A stretch of DNA of 64,000 bases from Pseudoips prasinana (taxonomy: Eukaryota; Arthropoda; Insecta; Lepidoptera; Nolidae): assembly GCA_951640165.1 (NCBI GenBank), contig OX621245.1:18654330-18718329 (forward strand), read 5' to 3'. Positions 55,211 through 64,000 of the stretch are shown here, one piece after another. The notes under the pieces were generated by a model, which was given only the letters and a program-made list of their open reading frames with translations, had not been told where the DNA came from and ran no database searches. How positions within the stretch are numbered: position 1 is the stretch's first letter; every line of letters starts with the position of its first letter. A program made the position numbers and the translations under genes.

Positions 55211-56664
55211 TTTATTTAACTCTTTGGTTCATATGTAACAGACCGCTAATGATACTTCCACTTTACCTTTATCAAAACCATCCCGTTTCGTAGTGGATAG
55301 TAATAGTCGTTAGAAATGAATGCAAGGTAACATTGTGATTTGGCTGTAGTGAGTACGCCACTACGGAACTACGCCACTTGACCTCAGACCTCTCCTGCCG
55401 GTATACGATACCCGCAATACGTGATTGGCTCTGTTACCAGTATATGTTTAGGGTACCGAACATAGTGAACGCGTTCTTTTGTCACAAGAATGTATAAGAA
55501 ATATGTTTCTTAACCTTTACAAATAGAAAATTGGTTTTCAAATTTCCTCTCGTACGAGAATTCAGCTTTTGCTGTACAAAGCAAAACAATTACCGGTAAC
55601 ATTTCTGTTGTAGTTTTTTATCGAGAAAATATTTATGGTAATCTGATAAAATGTATAAACATACACGTCTAGTCAGTTAGCTTAATAAAAGAAAAAGTAT
55701 ATAATATAGTAAAAAAAAGACTTGATTACAGAGTATGTCTGTAGTATGTATCTCATTGCACACATACAGATTTTCCGAACTTCCCTTACTCGGTATTTTC
55801 ACGCAGTGGGTAACGAGAAGAGATTAAAAGAGATTGAAAATTGTTTTCACCTGAAAGAACATACAGACGGATAAACTGACAGACAGATATATAGAAATAG
55901 GACTTAGTTTTACTGTTATCATCATCTTAACAAGCCATTATTTTATTTGGTTACGAGTGATTCAATACAGATAATATTCTTTTCAAAGCCAAAACCCGGT
56001 CGAACATGTAATATGAAAAGAGTAAATTTATCTCTTGAGAAAACGGTTGAATAAGAAACCCGAAAGCGGTCGAAGCGTCGCTTACAATAACTATTGTCAC
56101 ATTCAATCAAACCATTCTAACAATGTGTGCCCTCGACAAAATAAAACGCGGGGAAGTTGGTACGTAACAATTCCCGGGATCTATACAGTAAAAACAGTAG
56201 GATCTCATCCAATTTTGCATTCAATCTACGACCACGAGAATTGCTTCCTCCGAGATGACCCGCCACTTCCACTCGCCGTAAAGCGATGACCTAATCCGGT
56301 TTATTTGATTTGGGTTCCTGACTTTACCAGTTTGTAAGAATTATGTTAGATATGGGAGTCCATAAGCATTTGTATTAATTTAACCACTTAAGGTCAACCG
56401 CCTTGAAACACCAGTAGGCGAACCACCACTTTACACCTACTTGGGTTGAGGTATTAGTACCAGAGGGAATACTGCAAGCGATAACAATTTCACTGATGCC
56501 TTTTATCCTTCGCAGTTTCACGCTTGGCTCTCTTTTTTAGGTCGTCTTATTGTATTGCTTCATTCATACTTATATATCCTGACTACGAAGCTGAATTAAA
56601 TACGTGCCTTTACAATCGCAGTCATAATACTAAAGCAAAACTGAACTTTATTCTCATCTTATTT
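55211..56664. other. Spacer DNA between the inverted arms, unassigned
   Basis: AT-rich with a frame at 56035-56289 that has no recognised domain. No bordered repeat was identified. Confidence 0.45.
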
Positions 56665-58470
56665 AATCATGCTATTACTAAACGTAATGTGTCTGAAACG
56701 AATTGTTTAGATTTTACTGATTTTACGACTAGCTGAATTATCTATGGTAACTACAAAGAATGAAAAGTTCCCTTCAAAATCTTAATTGGACGTTTAAATT
56801 GCCTTGAGTAAGGCAGCGACAAGTTTCAAACTACATAGACATGTCCATTCGAGAAATTGTTCTTTTATAACGGCACGCTACAGCGAGAGCCATTAATTCA
56901 CAAGTGAAATAAAGAAGTTATCAAGAGTCGCAAGGGTAGAAGCAAACAAGGTCTGTTGTGGGTCATGTGATTAATTTCAGCGAACACTTTCCGGCCACAA
57001 ATGGCTTGTCAGAAAGTTTATTGCAGTAAAAAGCTCCAGTTTGTACGGCGAGAATGACGCGAGGCTTTACACTAATGGCCCTTGAAGTTTTACCCATTAA
57101 AACCAAGTTTTTTCACCCATTTGGGTATCTATGAAATTTGATATTATACCGCAGATGACATAAAAAGTTACGAAATGTGTTTTATATTGTTGCAGATTAC
57201 AACGAAGACTGTTATAACGTAAATGAATATGAGAGAATTTTCAATAAATTATCTATTCATAATTTAGTTTTTAAAATTCATCAAAGTCCAAATTAGACTT
57301 AATGAGGAAGCGTTTTCAGGTCACTTTATAGAGGGATCTAATTTGCATATTATCGGGGTGTGGACAGAAGGTCGCGTGACAGTGAGGTCGAATTACCATA
57401 AGAATGGGCCAACGAGGTGAACGTTTTGTTAAGATTCCGACCAATGTCCCATTGTTACACAAGCTTTCTTAACAATTACATGAAGAAAAAGTTTCTGTCT
57501 AATTGGAACCATTCTAATACGAAATTGAAGAGAACCTTCAAAGGAAAATATTGACTAAATATGTACGATATATATATATAACTGTACAGCTTCGTTAAAA
57601 GCTTTTCAATTATGGACTATTAAAAGAATGTTTCGAGTTTGTTAATACCAACACCGAGTCTTCGTTTATAATACCAAGGTATATTTCTTTATGAAATATT
57701 TTATGTCTATTTGCCATGTGACGTCAGTGTACATTTCAAATAAATTGGAATGGAATATGTACGTTTTGGTGTAAAGTAAGTTGAACAGTATCTAAATTAT
57801 GAACAAATTACTTTCATACAGAAAATTGGTATTGCCTGAATGCGAATATTCTTGGTGACCAGTTTTGAACCAACCCTCCGCGCATTGAAAATAAAATACA
57901 GGGTGCAAACTTAGTAGTGACTTAAAAGTAGTTTTAATTTTATTATTATTATTACCAATTTTTAAAAATGACATGGAAAGTGAATAGATTTGCAGTGTGT
58001 ATGTATCAGAAGGTGTGTGATTCGAAATTACATTATATTGTTTTCAACTAGCAGCGTCCCACGGTGTCACTTGTGGTTAATCAATTTATTGTTGCCTATG
58101 TGCTTACTCAGTGAAAAAGCTATCTCCATTTCGAATTTCATTCAATTCCTTTCCATAGTTGTCCGTGTTTGAGTGACAAAGACAAAACTTACAAATGTGA
58201 CTGCCTCATTGGCCTAGCGGTAGGGAATTTAACCACAGATAATGAGGTCCTGGGTTCTAATCCCGGGTCGGGTCAAAAAATGTTTTTTTCTGTTTCTCAG
58301 TATTGGCTCGTTGTCTGAGAGATGACGGTATCATACCTCCTTGCCTCGGAGAGCAGGTAAAGCCCTCGCCCCTGTACCTGACACCTTTCCGTTTATCGAT
58401 GGAATATAAAATGCCTCTGTGTTTGCGGACACACTTGTGCACAATACTACGTTCCACGCAGATGGCTAGT
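56665..58470 (+). repeat. Inverted 1.8-kb duplication, right arm (parental copy)
   Basis: Reverse complement of the left arm. Here SINE-C is complete and continues past the duplication border (to about 58515), so this arm is the donor. The part facing the spacer (56665 to about 57415) differs from the left arm at only one or two positions by my reading. The middle part has a handful of changes, and the outer part, near SINE-C, has many changes and indels. ATGCAAAT (octamer-like) lies in the nearly identical part; no function is implied. Confidence 0.9.
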
Positions 58471-58515
58471 CTTCATTAAAACTGGCCCCCATGTCCGAGA
58501 TTTGACCGAGAGATT
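58199..58515 (+). mobile_element. SINE-C copy, forward, complete
   Basis: The head TTGGCCTAGCGGTAGGG (A box) and GGTCCTGGGTTCTAATCCC (B box) is followed by GGTCGGGTCAAAAAATG and a body with GACGGTATCATACCTCC, CTGTACCTGACACC and GTTTGCGGACACACTTGTGC, ending in ACTGGCCCCC. It spans the outer border of the inverted duplication and preserves the empty hAT target. Confidence 0.87.
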
Positions 58516-60011
58516 ATTATAATTTCCATAGCGAAGATTTCTCATCATCATCAAGATCGATGAGAGTTTAAGCGTCAGATCGATAATATTTTTTAGTTTT
58601 CATGCCTGAAAAATCACAGTAAAACTTTTTAGTCGATCAATTCTATTTGGTATGACTATAACCCCTGACCAACTAATTCATTAATCGTATCTGGTTACTT
58701 TATGATTACATTTTTTTATTTCTATAGTAAAAATCAACAAACAAGCATACGTCTCAGCTCTTAGTAAGCAGTAACCATAGCTGATGGAGATTGCGACACA
58801 TATGTCACCACTTACGCATTGCTAACCCACCTATAGTCCCCGATAAGATCTGACGACTTTATTCACACGTAGAACCACAATTATCAGCATAATAATGCAA
58901 TTACTTAAGTTACCAGGTACACCCCAGTCAAACTGCTCGAGACAGAAAAATATCTATGTTTTACCTCACTTTATAGCCAGAATATTCAAATAACAAAGTA
59001 CAAAAGCCTACTTCAAAATGTATCTGTATATTTTAGCTCATTTAATTCTATTAGGTGTGTAGCTATCAGTAATTGTCCTTCATTGTCACGGTGTCACCAG
59101 CCAGCCGGGTTTATAGTCGCATGCTTTGAAGCAGTTTCCTACCACCAGAAATTTAGGGTCCATAAAATTGATGAACAGTTTCTTAATAGCGTCGACTGAC
59201 TTCTTACGATTTTTAATTCACGATTCTATAACACACAACGAGGTCACAGTGGCGCAATACTGGCGATATTCGGCGCTAGAAAGAAGAAAATCAATTTAGT
59301 CAAAAACGATTTTTGCTTGGGTCGTCTAACTGTGGTACGTACGAACAATATTTGCAGCTGAGACGCTATATTCGCAGCCACGAGTGCTGTCGACATTATT
59401 GGAATTTGCGGGACCATCTAGCGGAAGGAACAAATAGATTGCAACCTCGACACTTCAATAATAATCTCTTTTGAAGATTAGCTTTTCAATTATGTCAGTA
59501 CATATTTGGAGGGTATTATTTATTTGTAAGTGCATTATGAATACTAGTAATATTGTGGCTGTGTCTTTGCGTGTCGGTTTTACGTCGCGTTATCAACGCT
59601 TTTAGATCGTTCGACGTAAATTTACTGAGGTTGACTTTGTAAAGGTGTTTTATAAGCGCAATACTAAAATAAGCAACAGCAATACTGCAATAAATTGTAG
59701 TATTATGATAAAATGATGTATGTGAGCAATATTTGACAAATAAATTTTGTGACTAATTCTCTAGCTGCACAACCTTTTTCTTGTATGACGTTTATACATT
59801 AGCTTTTAATGAGTATGAATTACCGAGGTCGTACTTTTATGTTTTATTAGATAGTAAGTTATAATAAGTTTACTTAAGAAATACTTAATTTGAATTATTT
59901 GCGATTCTTAAGGTTGTGTTAAAATGTTTTTCTACATTCTAAAAATGCATGATTATCATCAGAAGTGTATATATAAAAATGAGATAAAAAAAAACTTTGT
60001 CAAGAAATTAA
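58516..60011. other. No recognised feature
   Basis: About 1.5 kb. A GC-richer patch at 59080-59450 stands out but has no open frame or recognisable repeat. Confidence 0.45.
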
Positions 60012-60149
60012 TCTATATAAATAAAAAGAGAAGTCCTGACTGATTGACTGACTCACCAACGCCCAGCCGAAATCCTTGGACCTAGAAAGCTGAAATTTTG
60101 CACGAATGTGCTCTTTATAATGTAGACAAGGAATAAGGAAGGATTTTTC

Positions 60150-61600
60150 ATAATTCAACCCCCAAGGGGGTAAAACGAGGGTGCAAAGTTAGTATGAAAC
60201 TTTGTCGTTTTTGAAGTTAAAGGCATGAAAATTAGTAATTGGCCTTCCAGTAAAAAATAAAAAAATACATGTTTCAGGATTTTTGGAAATTCCACCTCCA
60301 AGGGCGAAAAATAGGGAATGTTAGTTTGTATGAAAAATGTGACAATTATTAAGTTAAACGCATGCAAATTAGTATTTGGCCTACCAGTAAAAAATATAAA
60401 ATTACGTATTTCAGGATTTTTAGACATTCCACCCCCAAGGGCGAAAAAAAGTGTAAGTTTGTATGAAAAATGTGACAATTTTTAAGTTAAACGCATGAAA
60501 ATTAGGATTTGGCCTTTTAGTTCAAAATAAAAAATATGTAAATCAGGATTTTTGGAAATTCCAGCCCCAAGAGCGTAAAATAGGGGGTGTAGGTTTGTAT
60601 GAAAAATGTGACAGTTTTAAGTTAGACGCATGAAATTGGTATTTCAGTTGAAAATTACCAATATATTTTTCAGAATTTTTGAGAATTTCTCCCCTAAGGG
60701 CGTAAAATAGGGAATGTAAGTTTCTATGTAAACTGCGACTTGAAGTTAAACGCATGAAAATTTATATTTGAAATTTTAGTAAAAAATTTAAAATATATAT
60801 ACACCAGGATTTTTGAAAATTCCACCCCGAAGGGCACAAAATAGGGCATGTATGAAAAATGCGATATTTTTGAAGTTAAACTCATGAAAATTAGTAGTTG
60901 GCTTTTCTTTAAAAAAATTTAAAATATTTATTACAGGATATTTGGAAATTCCACCCCCACGGGCGTAAAATAGAGGATGTAAGTTTATACTGACTGACTG
61001 GCATATCAAGGCATAGCCTAAACGGCTTTTATGACGTAAGCATCCACTAAAGAAGGGTTTTTGAAAATACCACCCCTAAGGGAGTAAAATAAGGGATGCA
61101 ACATTTTATGAGATTCCGTCATTTTTGATGTTAAAGGCTTTGTATTTGTCCTTGCAGTTAAACATTTAAGTGTATTTCGGGTTTTTTTTAAATTCCACCC
61201 CCAAGAGCCTAAAATTGTGGATGTAAGTTTGTATGAAAAATGTGACAAGTTTTAAGTTAAACGCATGCAAATTGGTACATGGCATTACATTTAAAAATTA
61301 AAAATAATTATTTCAGGATTTTCGAGAAGTCCACCCCTAAGGGTGACAAATAGGGGATGTAAGTTTGTATGAAAGATGCGACATTTTAAAGGTAAACGCA
61401 TGAAAATCTGTATTTGGCCTTCCAGTTAAAAATTATAAATATATAGTTCAGGATTTTTGGAAATTCCACCCGTAAATACGTAAAATAGGGGATGTGAGTT
61501 GGTATGAAAATCTGTAATTTTTTGGAGTTAAACGTATGAAAATTGGTTTTTGGTCTTTCAGTTAAAAATAAAGCAATATATGTTTTTAAACCAAAATTCA
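60150..61600 (+). repeat. Minisatellite, about 11 units of 120-137 bp
   Basis: Each unit has the word order ATTCCACCCCCAAGGGCG, AAAATAGGG, GTAAGTTTGTATGAAAAATG, TTAAGTTAAACGCATGAAAA, TTGGCCTT and CAGGATTTTTGGAAATT. Unit marks lie near 60155, 60290, 60426, 60559, 60686, 60818, 60949, 61068, 61194, 61330 and 61464. Minus-strand open frames across it (e.g. 60155-60478) are a by-product of the repeat. Confidence 0.9.
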
Positions 61601-61649
61601 GGGAATAATTTGTTGTTAAAAAAAGATAATCCAAAACTGATTCAATAGA

Positions 61650-62175
61650 ACGACACCAACAATTTACGCCAACTCGAATTTTAGATAGTTTAGTTTTTTT
61701 CATGCCAAGTTGCTTAAAATGCCGTACTCGTCGTCGTCCAAATAAAGACTTAGCGTTTTGTAAGATTTGTAACTTCTTTTCTTTGTATATTTTTTATAAA
61801 TAAAATAAAAACAATATTTTAATCAAATTGGGATAAACAGCCAATTTACGTAAAAGTCGAGTTAGCGTAGTATAATTTGTTGGTGTCGAGATGATCGCAG
61901 TTGATCGCACCCAAAAAATATCATCTTATTTTTACTGATCTACAAGCTCACAATTTTGTAACTAGATGGCGTTCGTTCGTTTCAGATCGCGGGACTTATT
62001 TGGCATATCGGTTTAAATAAATAAATGCTTGAAATAAAAGGTAGTCCAAAACTGAATCAATAGATGATCGAATAAATCTCACCCAAAAAATATGCACATA
62101 TCTTAATTTTACCGCTTTACAAGTTTATAGTTTTGTTAGTAGATGGCGTAATCATCGTTTTAGATCGCGCTATGG
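61650..62175. repeat. Inverted and direct repeats in the Helitron's 3' part
   Basis: CGACACCAACAATTTACGCC near 61652 recurs inverted near 61870-61890 (ATAATTTGTTGGTGTCG). Separately, a block ATCGCACCCAAAAAATAT ... AGATGGCG ... CGTTTCAGATCGCG at about 61903-61992 recurs in direct orientation at about 62080-62170. Confidence 0.75.
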
Positions 62176-62554
62176 TTTCGTTCACAAAATGTGATATTAG
62201 TTAGACCTATCAATGCCGTTGTCGCATCCTAATCTAATGGGAGTTACCTTTGTGATTAATGCATCGCTGATTCTTATTTTACTTTATTTGACTTAGTGAC
62301 TATAAAGACAATTGCTATGTATTCTTCCTTTTTTTAAAATAATAGTAGCAAAGTAGTCCTTAGTTTCTTTCTTAGTTGCTTGATTGTTTTAAAAGTTAAA
62401 TTTTTTAGATTATCCTAGAAGTAAGTAGTTACATTTGTCATCATTCAAAATTGTCGTGGACGGTCGCGGGCACCAGCTAGTTAATTTATATAAATGGGTC
62501 GGTATCTATTCAGTAAACTGGCAAAAGACTTTATAATTCGATCTAGTTAAGTTG

Positions 62555-62700
62555 TAGTTGGCTGTCTGGTTGATCTAGTGGTAAGTGAGCCTGACTGCTA
62601 AGCCAACGGTCGTGGGTTCGATTCCCAAGGCAAATCTTTGTGTGATAAGCACGATTATGTGTTCTGTATCTGTATGGGATTAGATTGGGATTGAATTAAT
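62555..62700 (+). mobile_element. SINE-D copy, forward
   Basis: The head TTGATCTAGTGGTAAGTGAG (A box) and CGTGGGTTCGATTCCCA (B box) is followed by TTTGTGTGATAAGCACGATT and a core ATGTGTTCTGTATCTGTATG. It ends in ATTAATTTTATT. Directly followed by a reverse SINE-A. Confidence 0.8.
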
Positions 62701-62721
62701 TTTATTTGAAGAACAATAATA

Positions 62722-62970
62722 TAATATAATATCCTGGGACATTATTTACACACGGCCATCTGATCCCAAACTAAGCAGAGCTTGTACTATGGGAACCAGA
62801 TAACTGATATACTACTTTTCTTTTGTAAATACATACTTATATAGATAAATTACACCCAGACTCAGGACAAACAGACATGTTCATGGACACAAATATGTGT
62901 CCTGGTTGGGAATCGAACCCACGACCTCCGGCGTGAAAAGCAAGCATTCGCCAACCACGCCAACAGGCCC
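62722..62970 (-). mobile_element. SINE-A copy, reverse
   Basis: Complete order from ATATCCTGGGACATTATTTA to AAGCATTCGCCAACCACGCC and AACAGGCCCG. One of the best-preserved copies. Confidence 0.9.
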
Positions 62971-63024
62971 GAAGAACACTGTTTACACATTCTATAAGTG
63001 TTTCGGTTATCGTTTGTTTGTTGG

Positions 63025-63130
63025 TTACTCGAGCGTAAGAGTTATTCAGCCTCCCAGTAGGCCTGTGACGTGTATTTACGACGGTTATAGCTTAAATTGC
63101 TCTCCAAAGCATGTAAATGCTCAGAAATAA
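63025..63130 (+). repeat. Repeat R, forward, decayed
   Basis: AAGAGTTATTCAGCCTCCCA, GTAGGCCTGTGACGTG and CTCCAAAGCATGTAAATGCT align in order with the middle of repeat R at 20168, with many changes. Confidence 0.6.
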
Positions 63131-63734
63131 TGTAATGATAACCTCATAACAATATATGTATATAAAATTCTTTAAAATGAAATATATATTCATAATAATA
63201 CAAATCCAATAATCGCATTATTTAAACACCACGAACAGAACCATTAACATTAAAATACGCATTAATTCGAATTAAAACATTAACAATGAAATTCTGCCCC
63301 AATATACCAAAACCAATGTGTAAATATTATCGATATTATTAAACCATTAATGTTACCAACCAATCAACGAACCGCTCACAACACAAATAATAAAGTAAGA
63401 ACGTAAAAGTATTTTAATTTTGTTTGTTTAATGGACATAAAACTAAAGGACGAAGGCAACGATAGAATGAACTATTCGGTATCAAAGCAAGTCACGCAAT
63501 CGCTTTTACTTTATGGAGGTACATCATTGTCTCTTATCTAAAGTTCGTAGCAAAGCTCGTTCAATATTAGCTTTCAAATATCAAAGCCGATCCTGTGTAA
63601 AATCAAAGGCGTGCAGAGTGAAAACAAGTAAAACATTTTACTCCCATGGTGCCATTGTGTAGCGCACTCAAACTTTCAGAAATATATCCAACCAACTTTC
63701 AGAAATATAACCAAAAATAATACAAATTTCATGA
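63131..63734. other. No recognised feature
   Basis: AT-rich DNA with no supported gene or bordered repeat. Confidence 0.5.
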
Positions 63735-63739
63735 TCTTA

Positions 63740-63945
63740 TCTAAATCATCATATCAGCCGAAACACTCACAGTTCTCCACAATTGTCGACTTCGTACCTG
63801 AAGACGCCGCATGGGCTGGCTCCCTACATCATGGACCGGTGATCTTGTGAGGGTCGCTGGTAGACGAGTACGCTACGATAGCGCAAGACCAGCAATTGTG
63901 CGGGATCTTTGGCGGAGGCTTTTGTCCAACTTGAACGCCTCTTGG
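63740..63945 (+). pseudogene. RTE-like LINE ORF2 C-terminal scrap
   Basis: SWTGDLVRVAGRRVRYDSAR then a text like WRRLLSNL resembles the WTDDLV..AG...W...R...W..L C-terminus of lepidopteran RTE-type ORF2. A reverse tail-like piece (ATCATCATATCAGCCGAAAC) lies just before it, so two fragments in opposite orientation may be present. Confidence 0.5.
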
Positions 63946-64000
63946 TTGATATGGTTGTGTAGTTTAATACTTTACTTGAATCATAAATTTGCTTATACAG

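Larger units (their letters stand above)
60012..62480 (+). mobile_element. 2.47-kb Helitron carrying a minisatellite
   Basis: It starts TCTATATAAATAAAAAGAG after an A and ends GGTCGCGGGCACCAGCTAG before a T. The first 150 bp (TGACTGATTGACTGACTCAC, GCCCAGCCGAAATCC) are typical of lepidopteran Helitron starts. The interior contains the tandem array 60150-61600, then 0.9 kb with its own inverted and direct repeats. No Rep/helicase frame is visible, so it is non-autonomous. Confidence 0.78.

Noticed and set aside
60155..61703. A run of minus-strand proteins of 70-107 residues with shared motifs
   Set aside because: They are translations of the minisatellite units. The frame is kept only within one or two units, and there is no start, promoter or codon signal beyond the repeat.
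1..64000. CRISPR arrays, operons, prophage or other prokaryotic systems
   Set aside because: Repeats are dispersed eukaryotic transposons. The only regular array (60150-61600) has no unique spacers of CRISPR type, and no prokaryotic genes are present.

Overview
This is an AT-rich animal genomic window with no bacterial features: no operons, no ribosome binding sites and no long open reading frames. Its repeats point to a moth or butterfly (Lepidoptera). The evidence is several tRNA-derived SINE families, Helitrons with CTAG termini inserted between A and T, and CR1-, RTE- and I-like LINE 3' ends with lepidopteran-type tails (TGA, TATG or TCTA microsatellites). The species cannot be named from sequence alone. 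I found no complete host gene. The best host-gene candidate is one exon-like open stretch (959-1199) that ends in a consensus GTAAGT donor. The window is probably intergenic DNA or a very large intron.

Layout. 1-5.4 kb: the candidate exon, old Helitron scraps and one tRNA-like SINE. 5.4-9.9 kb: a 120-bp tandem repeat, SINE-A, a CR1 tail, and a SINE-C copy interrupted by a near-perfect 71-bp-arm fold-back element. 11-19.3 kb: SINE-A and SINE-B copies, LINE tails and a complete 240-bp Helitron. 20-25 kb: repeat family R, tandem Helitron remnants, hairpins and more SINEs. 26.2-28.3 kb: a LINE ORF2 in a twin-priming-like inverted arrangement, then a Helitron interrupted by a 593-bp element. 29-37 kb: decayed LINE ORF2 pieces, a complete 325-bp Helitron and the first of three TA-flanked MITEs. 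37-44 kb: MITEs, long fold-backs and LINE tails. 44.2-48.5 kb: almost empty of recognisable features.

The most unusual region is 50.4-58.5 kb. A 1.8-kb segment at 56665-58470 exists again in inverted orientation at 50931-53698. The second copy sits inside a SINE-B, which itself splits a SINE-A. The copy was later hit by a 927-bp hAT-type element with an 8-bp target duplication, and the sister arm keeps the empty site. The two arms are almost identical next to the central spacer and diverge steadily outwards. 60.0-62.5 kb is a 2.47-kb Helitron carrying an 11-unit minisatellite. The window ends with SINE-D, SINE-A and RTE-like scraps.

Family labels used here (SINE-A to SINE-E, repeat R) are local names for sequences seen repeatedly in the window, not database names. 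Element classes come from structure (termini, target duplications, A/B boxes, conserved protein motifs) and from general knowledge of these families. No search was run.
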